Part shown: one piece after another, positions 29,849 to 39,206 of the stretch
Numbering within the stretch: position 1 is the stretch's first letter
How the letters are laid out: each line of letters starts with the position of its first letter
Assembly: GCA_964472315.1 (NCBI GenBank)
Contig: CAYYJS010000011.1
Coordinates: 1 to 64,000, forward strand
Source: CAYYJS01 sp964472315
Lineage (GTDB): Bacteria; Verrucomicrobiota; Kiritimatiellia; UBA8416
Length of the DNA stretch: 64,000 nucleotides
Reading direction: 5' to 3'
Position numbers and translations under genes: made by a program
The notes under the pieces: model-generated
Database searches by the model: none
Told to the model about the DNA's origin: nothing
The model's input: only the letters and a program-made list of their open reading frames with translations

Positions 29849-30991
29849 TCAGTTGAACAGACCGAAGCGGCGGGCGGGGACGATGACGCGGTCTCCATTC
29901 TCGAGCGGAACGTCCTCCTCGGGCGAACCGTTCTTGAGGATTGACGAAGCATCGACCCGGATCTCCTCTTCCCCGCCGCTCTGAATACGCCGGATGATGC
30001 GGATCGCACGCGTATCCGCGAAATCGGGAAAACCCTCCATCTTGAAAATCAGATGCATGAGCGTGCATGGCGTCGACGAATCGAAACGGTAGATGCCCTG
30101 TCGGTTGACTTCTCCCAGCACGAGGATATCCTTCGGGCCTTCCTGCACGACTTCCTGTTTCGCCTGCTGAACCACCGAGAACACATAGGCGACATCGCTA
30201 TTCCAGAGCGAGACATCCGGCACCTGCGGCGTTCCGTCTTCGGCCGTCAGCGAGTAGACCTCACCCTCCTCGGAAGGCGCCACCGCGGAAAGCATGCCGC
30301 CGCGCACGACGCGCACCTTGGCGCCCTTGATGGCCGTGGTGATGCGCCCGGACCGCAGCAGAGCCTCATTGAGCGAAATCTTATCGCCGCTGCCGATCTT
30401 GATGATGCCCGGTTCCTCGACCGCGCCATTGACCGCCACCTTGTCGTAGGATGCGCGAAGGATGCGGACATTGACGGTGGCCTTGTTGAAAAATCGCGAC
30501 TCAAGCACCTGCTTGATCTTGTCGGCGGCTTCCGGCTCCGTCATGTTGCGCAGAAATACGGGGCCAACGTAGCCCAGATCGACGGCATAGATATCGTTCA
30601 CGCGGTAACTGCCGTCCAACCCGGGGTCTTCCTTCACACTGACCTGGACGACGGACTCAGGCTGAATCGTCACTTCACCAGCCTTGGGGACGGATCCTTC
30701 GGCCTCGGGCAGCGGTGCCGGCGGAAGCGCGGAAACGGGCTGGTCGGGACCCAGCCCGCCACGGCCGTCCATCTCTTCCTTGACGGCACGCTCCGTGGCG
30801 AGTTCCTTCATGAAGGCATCCCAGTCAATCCGGCTCGTACGCGTGGCGCGGCATCCCGCCAGGAAAACGAGCGCGATACACGGCGCGCAGGCCAGCATAT
30901 ACCGCGTCCGATGACTGAAGGCATGTATGCGCCCTTGCGTGCGACGACATTGAGATGCTCGTCCGCATCTAGTGGTTTGTAGCAGCGCCAT
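29849..30991 (-). CDS. Wza-like polysaccharide export lipoprotein
   Basis: Outer-membrane polysaccharide export protein. It has a poly-export domain at about residues 105-190 (TIQPESVVQVSVKEDPGLDGSYRV) followed by SLBB-type domains (VAVNGAVEEPGIIKI, ILVLGEVNRQGIYRF). The lipobox LAGC places the lipidated Cys at residue 47 if translation starts at ATG 30991. A later ATG at 30898 gives Cys16 but a signal peptide without basic residues, so the longer form, with an Arg-rich leader, is kept here with doubt. It is transcribed with the wzc-like gene. Confidence 0.9.
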   Translation of the reverse strand: MALLQTTRCGRASQCRRTQGRIHAFSHRTRYMLACAPCIALVFLAGCRATRTSRIDWDAFMKELATERAVKEEMDGRGGLGPDQPVSALPPAPLPEAEGSVPKAGEVTIQPESVVQVSVKEDPGLDGSYRVNDIYAVDLGYVGPVFLRNMTEPEAADKIKQVLESRFFNKATVNVRILRASYDKVAVNGAVEEPGIIKIGSGDKISLNEALLRSGRITTAIKGAKVRVVRGGMLSAVAPSEEGEVYSLTAEDGTPQVPDVSLWNSDVAYVFSVVQQAKQEVVQEGPKDILVLGEVNRQGIYRFDSSTPCTLMHLIFKMEGFPDFADTRAIRIIRRIQSGGEEEIRVDASSILKNGSPEEDVPLENGDRVIVPARRFGLFN

Positions 30992-31087
30992 ATCAGGGAA
31001 TCCTGTAGACCGGCTTCGTCTTCCCGTTTCTCACATACCGCATCGTGGCTCCATGGCCACACCCCAAACCCCTACGCACGGCCAGCT

Positions 31088-31115
31088 ATTATGCGAGCCA
31101 CCGAGACGATTGCAA
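31088..31115 (-). promoter_or_regulatory. Candidate promoter of the wza-wzc locus
   Basis: On the minus strand, TTGCAA (31115-31110) is followed after 16 bases by CATAAT (31093-31088), about 97 bases upstream of the wza-like ATG. The -10 box is the closest to TATAAT seen in the window. An inverted repeat GTGGC/GCCAC (31045-31060) lies in the leader. Confidence 0.45.
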
Positions 31116-31129
31116 GCACGATAATTCGA

Positions 31130-32569
31130 TCAGAATCGGTGAAACCAGACGAGGTTGGCGGCAAGAATGTCGCGGGTGTACGTCAGTTCGTCCGCATCGC
31201 CGGTCCGGACGGCATGCTCGGCGTAAGCCGTCAGCCGCAGTTTGCGCGTCAGGGGTATCGCGGTGGAAAGTCGGGTTACCCATGTGTCGTAGTCCGCCGA
31301 GAGGTCGGTGTCCACCGCATCGTCGACCGTCATGCTCTCGTTCATGCGCATGCCGTAGGAGGTGAAGAACTGCAGGGCCACCAGGCGCGAGACCTGTTGG
31401 TTGACCGTCAGTTGCGTGATCCAGTCCATGTACCCGGGGCGGACGTCGTCCATGGGGTCGTAGCGCCGCAGGGATGTGGAGATGCCGCCCGGCAGGGCGC
31501 GCGTATCCCACGTCAACCCATAGGTGGCGGCATCGGTACTGTCATACCCGCCCTCGAATGCCTCGCTGAACGCGCGCGTATACTCGAGTTCGTGCCGCAG
31601 GGCCTGCGAAAGACGCGAACGGACCCGGCCGGACCCCGAAATGGAACCGCTGCTTTCGTCGATTTCGGGATCGCCGCCGCGCGTGCTGGCCACCGCGTAA
31701 CCGAGGGACGCGGACACGTCGGTCAACTTGGTCACTTGCGCCGAACTGAAGACCGACAGCCCTTCCCGATAACTGTCGGGACGCGTGTCATCCGACGCCA
31801 AGCTCTGCCCGAAATCCGCCCGCACTCCACCCACGACGTACGGGCTGAGCTGACGTTCATAGGCGGCGCTCTCGGCATACGCCACGTGGCGCTGGGCATC
31901 GAAATCGCTCGACGCCGGCACGACATCCATGCGGCTGGCGGACAGTGAAAGGTTGTCGAGTTTGCTCATCAACCAGTCGAGATCGGCGCCGACGGTGTTC
32001 TCGAATCGCTCGTACTCCACGCCGCCATAGCGGTCTTCCAGACCGCGACTGTCGACAAAGTCGGTCCGGTAGGCCGCGCTGTCGTAGATCCGCATGCGCG
32101 TGGACCGCGTCGGTTGAAACTCGGTCGAAAGGTCGGCGAAGATGCCTTCGTCCGAGAAGTCGACAATGAACTCGTCCTCCTGAGTCCCCATGGGATAGTG
32201 CTCATAGGATACCCGTACGGAGGCCTCCACATCCATGTCGCGGCTCACGATGAGGTAGTTGCGCAGACCCAGCGTTGTGACCAGGGGAAAATCGTAACCG
32301 TCCTCGCGGATCTCGCCACGCTCGTTGCTGGCCAGAAAATCGGTGCCGTTGCCCGAAAGGCGCACCCAGCGTACGCCAACGGATTGCGAAAGGGTGACGT
32401 CGGAATAGAAGGGCCCGAGACGGATGGTGGCGTAGTCGGGGATGCCCACGTCCCGGTGGTTCGAGAAGCGTAGCGATTGGGCGACGCCCGGCGAAGCGGC
32501 GAGTGACAGGATGACCGCGGCCAACCCAAGACCAACCCTCCGGGCGCGTCGGAACGTGCCGTCACTCAT
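31130..32569 (-). CDS. Outer-membrane beta-barrel protein of the exopolysaccharide locus
   Basis: A 479-residue protein with an Arg-rich N-terminus, a signal peptide (GLGLAAVILSLAASPGVAQ) and then only alternating amphipathic strands rich in Tyr, Arg, Asp and Ser. It ends in Phe (WFHRF), as outer-membrane barrels do. Similar barrels accompany Wza/Wzc clusters in many Gram-negative bacteria, but their exact job is not established. The start at 32569 overlaps the preceding GT39-like gene by 8 bases. It is upstream of the wza promoter, so it belongs to a separate or longer transcript. Confidence 0.8.
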   Translation of the reverse strand: MSDGTFRRARRVGLGLAAVILSLAASPGVAQSLRFSNHRDVGIPDYATIRLGPFYSDVTLSQSVGVRWVRLSGNGTDFLASNERGEIREDGYDFPLVTTLGLRNYLIVSRDMDVEASVRVSYEHYPMGTQEDEFIVDFSDEGIFADLSTEFQPTRSTRMRIYDSAAYRTDFVDSRGLEDRYGGVEYERFENTVGADLDWLMSKLDNLSLSASRMDVVPASSDFDAQRHVAYAESAAYERQLSPYVVGGVRADFGQSLASDDTRPDSYREGLSVFSSAQVTKLTDVSASLGYAVASTRGGDPEIDESSGSISGSGRVRSRLSQALRHELEYTRAFSEAFEGGYDSTDAATYGLTWDTRALPGGISTSLRRYDPMDDVRPGYMDWITQLTVNQQVSRLVALQFFTSYGMRMNESMTVDDAVDTDLSADYDTWVTRLSTAIPLTRKLRLTAYAEHAVRTGDADELTYTRDILAANLVWFHRF

Positions 32570-34289
32570 GCGGGCCGGTCCCGGTCGGGCGCAGGCGGAA
32601 GATCCGCAGCACGGTCGAAGCCTGGCCGAAACCATCGATCTGCGCCACTTCCGCATAACGGGTTTGGAGTATAGCCCAGAGATGGGCCTGTTCGTCAACC
32701 GGAAGCTCAGTGATGGATGGGGATCGAATGGCCAGGCCATATGCGCTGAACGCGGCCACCGGTGCATCCGTCGAACGCAGCACCGTCTCCATCGCGGCCC
32801 GATTCAGTACGTGACGGGCCGCGGCTTGCTCGTCGGTAAACTCGGGGAAATAGCAGAAAGGACCAAGTTCCATGCCGTCGGGCACGCGCCTGCCCGTCTC
32901 GACGGCCAGGTACAGATCCTGGGTCAAGATCGCCGGGGAACGGTTCCTGGCCTCCGCGGCACCGGAGTTCCGCTGCGCCGAACCGGACACCGACGCGACG
33001 GGGGCGGAACTCGCGACGAGTCGCGCCGCGCGACGCAGGCCGGCCAGCGAGCGCTCCGGTCGGAGCGGCCACCAGATGCGGTCGCGGGGCGCCAGCAACC
33101 AGGACTGGAGCAGCGGCGAAGACGCGGCGTGGACTGTCGTCGCCAACGCGAGCGCGAGGCTCGCGAAGACGGCCATCCGCGTCTCCGGCGGCGGCCACGA
33201 GAGGGCCGCCACGCGCGCGGAGATCACGACGGCCAGCAACGGCATGGCGAAGACCTGGTAATCGTCATACGGAAACGGCGCCGCGAGGTGGACCAGCGTG
33301 ATGGCGACAAACGAGACTCGCAACAGGCCTTCAATGTCGGCGGCAGGCGGGGACTCCCGCACGGGCACAGGCCAACGCGCCCCGGCGACGGCACACACCA
33401 AGGTGGCGGCGAAAAGCGGGAAATAGGCGCCGGCGAGACGCATAACGAAGCCGACCTTATAGGCGCACCAGGCGGTCACCGTCCCCGCCTCGCGCAGGCC
33501 ATGGTAGTCCAGCAGACCGAAACGCACGGCATCGGGAGCGGCGACGACGAAAGGAAGAAACACCATCGCCAGCCCGACGAGACCGCCGAGGGCGAAGCCC
33601 GTCACGGGATTCCACGCCCGGCGCGCGCCGCCCTCCCCGTTCGCGGCCGCCCGCCGACCGAACAGCAACCACGCGGCGACGACGGGAAGCAGGATGCCGG
33701 CGGAGAGCCGGACACCGGTGGCCAGCGCAAGACAGAACCCGGCCGCGAATGGCAGGCGCGCGCTCCCGCGTGTCGTGGATCGAAGTCCGCCCGACAGGCA
33801 AAGGAAGCCGGCCATGACCAGTGTCGACGTCAGGGCATACGTCTTCACCATGCTGGTGAAATAAGCATGGTAAAGGTTGCAGCCGAGAAACGCGAAAGGC
33901 AGGAACATCGCGACCCGGGCCTGGCGGACAGATGATGGACCGGTGCACAGGCGGGCGGCCAGACGACCGGCGAGAAACAGGGAGAGAACGCCGAGGGCCG
34001 CCGTGAACAGGCGCCCGCCCAGGACGCCGAAAACCGCGACAAGCGGATTCGCCGCCGCATACACGTACGCCATTAACGGGCCTTGCGTACTGGCAAAATC
34101 GATGAACGGATGCCGGCCTTCGGCGACCTGGCGGCCGGCATACAGGTACCACCCTTCATCCTGGTTCAACTCGCCGAACCAGACGGCGACGGCATAGACC
34201 GCCACCGTCGCCGCGAGTGCCGGAAGCAGGATGCCGCTCGCGCGCCATCCCCGGCCCCAGCCCGTACGCGACGAATCCGACGAGTGCAT
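32562..34289 (-). CDS. GT39/ArnT-like integral membrane glycosyltransferase
   Basis: A 575-residue membrane protein with about 11-12 hydrophobic spans. The first periplasmic loop carries the acidic motif LNQDEGWYLYAGR followed by FIDFASTQGPLMAY, as in the GT-C fold (PMT, ArnT, GT39). Such enzymes move a sugar from a polyprenyl carrier to a periplasmic acceptor; the acceptor is unknown here. The start ATG at 34289 has GGAG 8 bases upstream. It overlaps the barrel gene by 8 bases, suggesting the two act together. Confidence 0.82.
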   Translation of the reverse strand: MHSSDSSRTGWGRGWRASGILLPALAATVAVYAVAVWFGELNQDEGWYLYAGRQVAEGRHPFIDFASTQGPLMAYVYAAANPLVAVFGVLGGRLFTAALGVLSLFLAGRLAARLCTGPSSVRQARVAMFLPFAFLGCNLYHAYFTSMVKTYALTSTLVMAGFLCLSGGLRSTTRGSARLPFAAGFCLALATGVRLSAGILLPVVAAWLLFGRRAAANGEGGARRAWNPVTGFALGGLVGLAMVFLPFVVAAPDAVRFGLLDYHGLREAGTVTAWCAYKVGFVMRLAGAYFPLFAATLVCAVAGARWPVPVRESPPAADIEGLLRVSFVAITLVHLAAPFPYDDYQVFAMPLLAVVISARVAALSWPPPETRMAVFASLALALATTVHAASSPLLQSWLLAPRDRIWWPLRPERSLAGLRRAARLVASSAPVASVSGSAQRNSGAAEARNRSPAILTQDLYLAVETGRRVPDGMELGPFCYFPEFTDEQAAARHVLNRAAMETVLRSTDAPVAAFSAYGLAIRSPSITELPVDEQAHLWAILQTRYAEVAQIDGFGQASTVLRIFRLRPTGTGPHE

Positions 34290-34387
34290 CCCTGTATCTC
34301 CCGACCAGGTTGTTGCGCCATTCGTGTCCGCATCGGTCCCTGGCGCCGACGCGTCTTCCTGCCATCGACCCCGCGCCCCGCGGATGC

Positions 34388-34966
34388 CTATGACCCCGGG
34401 TGCACGGCCCTGCCGCCGGATCGGCAAAGCGGGCAATCCGCAGGCGCCCATACCGTCGGCGCCATCCGCAGCAGGCTGTAGGTCGGATACGGAAAGGAGA
34501 CGGCGCCGTTGCTGCGATCGACCAGCACGACGACCGCCACAACGACGCCGCCTCCGGCCGTGACAATGTCGATCGTTTCCTGAACACGTCCGCCGCGGGT
34601 GATCACATCTTCGGCGACGACATAGCGCGCGCCGGATACGATGGCGAAGCGTCGCATCACGAGTTTACCGTCCTGTTTCTCGGCGAAGACCGACTCGACG
34701 CCTCCCAGCGCGCGGGCGACTTCGTGTCCGACGACAAGGCCGCCGAGGGCCGGCGCGATGACCCCATCCACGGCGCCCGGCGCCCGCAGCCCGGCCGGCA
34801 GTCGAGCCACCACCGCACGGCACAGCGCCTCCGCATCCATCGGATAGCGCAGCGCATTCGCGCACTGGAAAAAGCGATCGCTGTGCAGACCCGACCGCAA
34901 CTCGAAATGCCCGGTCAGCAGCGCACCGGTCCGCTCCAGAATGGCATACACATCCGCTTCCGTCAT
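34388..34966 (-). CDS. pyrE: Orotate phosphoribosyltransferase
   Basis: Adds phosphoribose from PRPP to orotate in UMP synthesis. The 192-residue protein has the substrate regions FELRSGLHSDRFFQ and VIAPALGGLVVGHEVARAL, and the PRPP-binding loop VVAEDVITRGGRVQE. A C-terminal CPLCRSG, seen in a subgroup of the family, is also present. It lies 12 bases after ftsZ, so a pyrimidine gene is attached to the division operon. Confidence 0.93.
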   Translation of the reverse strand: MTEADVYAILERTGALLTGHFELRSGLHSDRFFQCANALRYPMDAEALCRAVVARLPAGLRAPGAVDGVIAPALGGLVVGHEVARALGGVESVFAEKQDGKLVMRRFAIVSGARYVVAEDVITRGGRVQETIDIVTAGGGVVVAVVVLVDRSNGAVSFPYPTYSLLRMAPTVWAPADCPLCRSGGRAVHPGS

Positions 34967-34978
34967 GGTTCCGCTCCT

Positions 34979-36142
34979 CTACCTCTCGATATCCAGACCC
35001 CGGCGCACGTAGGTCGGCGTGTCTAGGTCTTCACCGTCCAGAATGGTGGCTTCCACATCCTTGAATCGTCCCTTGCCGACGACATCGAGGCGGAGCTTGG
35101 CTTGCATGTCCCGCGCCTTGGCGCGACGGCGGCCCTTGCGCGGCGCGGGCTCGGACACCGTCTCGCGCGGTCCCGCGGGCAGCGCGCGCTTGACGCGCGT
35201 GCCGGCCAGAACGGAAACGACGAGGTCGCCGTCCCACCGGTCGTCCACCGTGATGCCGACGATCATGTCACAGTCCTTGGCCATCCCAGCCGACATATCG
35301 CGGACGATGGCGTCGACCTCGGTGACGGCCAGGTCGCTCGCCGCGGCGATGGATAGCACCGCGCAAGGCGCCTCGCGCAGGGCTTTGCCGCGATCCAGCA
35401 TCGGACTGCGGACCAATTGTTCCACGACGGCCGATGCGCGGCCATTGCCCGACGCGCTGGCGATGCCGAACAAACAGATACCGCCCGAACACACGCGGCG
35501 CAGATCGCCGATATCGATGGTCAGCAGCGATGGCATGGCCAGCATCCGCGCGAAGGCCGCAATGCCCCGCGCCAGCATCCGCGCACCGGCCTCGAACGCC
35601 TCGGCGACCTTGGCATTGCCGACGCTTTCGACGACGCGGTCATTGTCGATCCGGACGAGAATGTCCGCCCGGTTGCGCAGATCTTCGCAGGCCCGCTCGG
35701 CCAAAGCGCGCCGTGCGGCGCTTTCGAACGCAAACGGCATGGTGGCGACAACGATGACCAGCGTATCGCTTTCCTCCGCCGTACGGACAAGCACAGGCGT
35801 CGCCCCTGACCCCGTGCCGCCGCCAAGGGCGACGGCGACGATGGCGACGTCGACATTCGAGAATAAGCCACGCAGCATCTCCACATCGTTCTCGGCGGCC
35901 ATCCGCCCGAGGTCCGCATCCCCGCCGGTCCCGGCGCCTTCAGTGGACTCCAACCCGATGCGCACCTTGGTCATGGCACGCGCCGCCTTCAGCGATACGG
36001 CATCCGTGTTGATCGCCACCGTGACCAGATCGGACAACACGTCGTGCAGGCGGGTAACGGCCTTGCATCCGCCGCCCCCCACGCCGATCAGCGCCACCCG
36101 CGGCGCTTCGCGAACCAGACTCTCCGAATCGAACTTGAACAT
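34979..36142 (-). CDS. ftsZ: Cell division protein FtsZ (divergent)
   Basis: Tubulin-like GTPase that forms the division ring. The 387-residue product has the tubulin signature GGGTGSG at 107-113, the AINTD segment, and PF.FE..RR. The end of the C-terminal linker, GEDLDTPTYVRRG, matches the conserved FtsA/ZipA-binding peptide. Departures from the norm: the glycine loop reads GVGGGGCK with Lys27 where Asn is usual, and the T7 catalytic loop reads TIDIGD with Thr208 in place of Asn, though both Asp residues (210, 213) remain. The start at 36142 is 5 bases after ftsA; the frame is open further upstream without homology. Confidence 0.93.
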   Translation of the reverse strand: MFKFDSESLVREAPRVALIGVGGGGCKAVTRLHDVLSDLVTVAINTDAVSLKAARAMTKVRIGLESTEGAGTGGDADLGRMAAENDVEMLRGLFSNVDVAIVAVALGGGTGSGATPVLVRTAEESDTLVIVVATMPFAFESAARRALAERACEDLRNRADILVRIDNDRVVESVGNAKVAEAFEAGARMLARGIAAFARMLAMPSLLTIDIGDLRRVCSGGICLFGIASASGNGRASAVVEQLVRSPMLDRGKALREAPCAVLSIAAASDLAVTEVDAIVRDMSAGMAKDCDMIVGITVDDRWDGDLVVSVLAGTRVKRALPAGPRETVSEPAPRKGRRRAKARDMQAKLRLDVVGKGRFKDVEATILDGEDLDTPTYVRRGLDIER

Positions 36143-36147
36143 CGTCG

Positions 36148-37353
36148 CTACCGCCCAAACAACAGTTTCGTCATCGTGTCGAGCACCGAGCGCCCACGCC
36201 CGGCGTCGCGTTGCTGCGTCTTGAACGCATACTGCACCAAACCGGTGCATGCCGCATAGCCCGGACCGTCGGAGACGGATGCGATGCCGCTCACGTTCCG
36301 CGGCCGCCCGACAAAGCACGGGACGCCGAGAACCTGACTCGCCAGTTCGTCCACACCGGACAGGAGCGCCCCGCCGCCGGTCAGGATGGCGCCGGCGCCC
36401 GCGTGCGCCAGCAGGTTGTCCTCATCGAGGCGCTTTCGGACCATCTGGAACACCTCCTCCATGCGGGCATGAATCACGCCATGCAGTCCCCGCAAGCTGA
36501 TCGTCGTGCCCTGAAAGCCGACTTCCGCGGGCATCGCGACACGCTCGCTTGCCACATCGTGACGTACGACGGCGCATCCTTTCTCGCATTTCAGGCTCTC
36601 GGCACGGGCCAGCGGAATGCTGAAGGCCAAGGCGATGTCGTTCGTGACATGGTCGCCGCCCACGCCGATCGCGCCGCCCGTGGCCACGACGCCGCCCGCA
36701 TAGGCCATGTAATCGGTCGTGCCGCCGCCGAGATCGATGACCACGGCACCGGTCTTCTTCTGTTCGGGCGTCAACACCGCCAACGCGGCGCACAATCCGC
36801 CGAACGCGACGTCCACGACATCGACGGGCACCATCTGGGCCGCGCGCACCGTATTGCGGATACGACTGCGCACGCCATGAAGCACCAGCATGTCGAGCGA
36901 CAACCGCGCGCCGACCATGCCAATGGGGCGAACCACGTGCTGTCCGTCGTCGATACAGAAACTGCGACAGATGGTGTGCATCACCTGCCGGTCGTCCGGC
37001 AGACCGACCGCGCGCGCGACTTCCATCACATCCTCGACATCGTCCTCGCCGATCGTACCGTCGGGTCCGTGGATCGGCACGGCGCCACGGTTGATCAGCC
37101 CGCGAATATGCCCGCCGCTGACGATCAGGTGCACCTGCTCGACCGCGACCTTGCTACGTTCTTCGGCTTCATCGAGAACCGCGCGCACAACGGCGACGGC
37201 CTTCTCCATATCGATAACCTCGCCCTTGCGGACGCCGGCCGAGGACCGCTCGCCAACGCCGGTGATCATCACGCCGCCGTCGTCCAGCATCTCGCCGACA
37301 AGCGCGACGGTCTTGCTGGTACCGATCTCGAGAGCTACAACAGGGTCGGACAT
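36148..37353 (-). CDS. ftsA: Cell division protein FtsA
   Basis: Actin-fold protein that ties FtsZ to the inner membrane. The 401-residue product has the phosphate-1 loop ALEIGTSKTVALVGE, the SHS2/1C insertion at about 85-165 (VIDMEKA, HLIVSGGHIRG), phosphate-2 VVIDLGGGTTD, the adenosine motif LTGGGALLSG, and a C-terminal amphipathic helix (SVLDTMTKLLFGR), the likely membrane anchor. It is 2 bases after ftsQ and 5 before ftsZ, the normal order. Confidence 0.96.
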   Translation of the reverse strand: MSDPVVALEIGTSKTVALVGEMLDDGGVMITGVGERSSAGVRKGEVIDMEKAVAVVRAVLDEAEERSKVAVEQVHLIVSGGHIRGLINRGAVPIHGPDGTIGEDDVEDVMEVARAVGLPDDRQVMHTICRSFCIDDGQHVVRPIGMVGARLSLDMLVLHGVRSRIRNTVRAAQMVPVDVVDVAFGGLCAALAVLTPEQKKTGAVVIDLGGGTTDYMAYAGGVVATGGAIGVGGDHVTNDIALAFSIPLARAESLKCEKGCAVVRHDVASERVAMPAEVGFQGTTISLRGLHGVIHARMEEVFQMVRKRLDEDNLLAHAGAGAILTGGGALLSGVDELASQVLGVPCFVGRPRNVSGIASVSDGPGYAACTGLVQYAFKTQQRDAGRGRSVLDTMTKLLFGR

Positions 37354-37355
37354 GG

Positions 37356-38219
37356 CTACTGCGCAAAAACCTTTCCGGGAAATGTGGCGTCAAGTTTGGA
37401 GTAATCGCCGCTAAGCTGAGCGGCCTGGCGGAGACGGAGCAGGCGATGGAGGAGAATCTCGCGCGACGCGTCGTTCATCGGTTCGTCCATGCCTTCCCAC
37501 CACAGCTTGGTCTCCTTGATGCCGGATGTGGAGACGACATGGAGGATGAGGTAGTCCTTCTTGCGGATATCGACGCCGAGCACGAGCAGACCGAGACGCG
37601 GGTTATCGCACATGGCCAACACGTCGACGGCGGCGCGCGTCAAACCGCGCACATGCATGCCGGGCTGTAAGGTCGGGTCCTTGTCGCCGATGACAACGGG
37701 CAGTTTGTGCAGACCCGAGCTGAGACGGAACACGACCCCCTCCCGGTCGCTGACGAGCGATTCCCGCTGCCCCAGGCGGGCCAGCGGCTCCCGCTCCACG
37801 ATGCTCACCTTGAGGGTGTCCGGCAGCACACGCTGGATTTCGATCCACTTCACGAGCGGGTTCCGCTCCAGGTACAGGTTCCGGAACGCGTCGACGTCGA
37901 ACCCGAAAAGGTTCGACCCGATGGTGACACCCTCGTAGGCGAAGTACTCCCGAATCATATCGGCGGTCTTGATCTGACCATCCTGAACATCGATCCTCCG
38001 AATCGCGAAACGCTCGTTGCGCACAAACAGCGCGTCCCGCGCGGCCAGAAGCCCGCGAAAGGCGGCATAGCCCGAACCGGCGAGCACGAGCATCAGAAGG
38101 ACAACGGCGCCGACACGGTACCAGACGATGCGGTTGCGTCCGTCGATGCGGGCCTCCAACTCGTAAGTCGACTTGTGAAAGCGCGTCCCGCGCGATCCAC
38201 GGCTCGCTCGCATCGTCAC
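37356..38219 (-). CDS. ftsQ: Cell division protein FtsQ
   Basis: Single-pass divisome protein. The 287-residue protein has a basic cytoplasmic N-terminus, one span (VGAVVLLMLVLAGSGYAAF, about 37-55), and a periplasmic POTRA-type domain (about 70-150, ending VKWIEIQRVLPDTLKVSIVEREP), then the FtsQ beta domain. The GTG at 38219 overlaps the ddl stop by 4 bases; an ATG two codons later is possible. Identification rests on domain order and on its place between ddl and ftsA. Confidence 0.9.
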   Translation of the reverse strand: MTMRASRGSRGTRFHKSTYELEARIDGRNRIVWYRVGAVVLLMLVLAGSGYAAFRGLLAARDALFVRNERFAIRRIDVQDGQIKTADMIREYFAYEGVTIGSNLFGFDVDAFRNLYLERNPLVKWIEIQRVLPDTLKVSIVEREPLARLGQRESLVSDREGVVFRLSSGLHKLPVVIGDKDPTLQPGMHVRGLTRAAVDVLAMCDNPRLGLLVLGVDIRKKDYLILHVVSTSGIKETKLWWEGMDEPMNDASREILLHRLLRLRQAAQLSGDYSKLDATFPGKVFAQ

Positions 38220-39139
38220 GGCCCCCCTTCCCCGGGCCGGTCACACACGGCCAGCCGCATGATGCGATCGCACAGAACCGGGAACGGCATGCCGGCCGCG
38301 GCCGCCGCCATCGGCAACAGACTGGTTTCCGTGCATCCGGGGATCGTATTGACCTCCAGCACGTACGGCGTGCCCGTCGCCGTTTCGAGACGTATGTCCA
38401 CCCGCGCGGCGCCGCGGCAACCGATGGCGGCATAGGCGCGGGCGGCGACGGTCTGACACCGGTCGGTCTCCGCCTCGGCAAGCGCGGCCGGCGCCTGGTA
38501 AGCCGATTGGCCGCGCGTGTACTTGGCCTCGAACCCATACCACCCGTCGGGCGCGGCAATCTCGACAATCGGCAACGCCACACCATCGAGAATCGCCACG
38601 GTGAGCTCGCGTCCGGCGATGAAGCGCTCGACGAGCGCCGGGCCGCCGCGCGCGAGAACGTCGGCCAGCGCCGGCGCCCAGGCGGCTTCGTCGAACACCC
38701 GGTGCACGCCGATGCTCGATCCCTCGCACAACGGCTTTACGACGACGGGCAACGACAAGCCGCGGGCGCGACCGTCACTCAGCACATCGTACGGCGGCGT
38801 CGGCACGCCGACGCGATCGAACACCCGTTTCGTCAGCAATTTGTCGAACGCCGTGCGACTGGCGGCGGCGCCGGAACCGGTGTACGGCATGCCCATGCGG
38901 TCCAGAATGGCCTGGGCGCCGCCGTCTTCGCCAAAGCGGCCGTGAAAGGCGAGGAAGACCGCCTCGATGCCGTCGGGCAGCGCGATCGTCTCGTGCGGCA
39001 CGTCGATGGCGGTCACGGTATAGCCCGCGTCATGCAAGCCGCGCGCGATGGCGGCGCCCGAACGCAACGAAACGTCACGTTCGGACGACGGCCCGCCCAT
39101 CAGAACCGCCACCCGGTTGTAGGGTCTATCCGTAGTCAT
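38216..39139 (-). CDS. ddl: D-alanine--D-alanine ligase
   Basis: ATP-grasp ligase that makes the D-Ala-D-Ala dipeptide for peptidoglycan. The 307-residue product begins VAVLMGGPSSERDVSLRSG, has PYTGSGAAASRTAFDK and VVKPLCEGSS in the middle, and ends with EVNTIPGCTETSLLP, the Mg and D-Ala binding region. The start ATG at 39139 matches homologues; the frame is open to 39274. It is 67 bases after murCB and overlaps ftsQ by 4 bases. Confidence 0.96.
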   Translation of the reverse strand: MTTDRPYNRVAVLMGGPSSERDVSLRSGAAIARGLHDAGYTVTAIDVPHETIALPDGIEAVFLAFHGRFGEDGGAQAILDRMGMPYTGSGAAASRTAFDKLLTKRVFDRVGVPTPPYDVLSDGRARGLSLPVVVKPLCEGSSIGVHRVFDEAAWAPALADVLARGGPALVERFIAGRELTVAILDGVALPIVEIAAPDGWYGFEAKYTRGQSAYQAPAALAEAETDRCQTVAARAYAAIGCRGAARVDIRLETATGTPYVLEVNTIPGCTETSLLPMAAAAAGMPFPVLCDRIMRLAVCDRPGEGGP

Positions 39140-39206
39140 CCGATGCCCATTCTCCGAGCGGGCCGCCAGGCCCGCGCTTCCGTGCGCCTGCCGGACACCG
39201 CGTCCC

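Noticed and set aside
29833..29850. Hairpin GACGCC-N6-GGCGTC at the end of the wza-like gene
   Set aside because: It overlaps the stop codon, has a 6-base stem and no T run, and transcription is expected to continue into the wzc-like gene.
31045..31060. Inverted repeat GTGGC-N6-GCCAC upstream of the wza-like gene as an operator
   Set aside because: Short GC-rich repeats of this size are expected by chance; no second copy was seen upstream of related genes.
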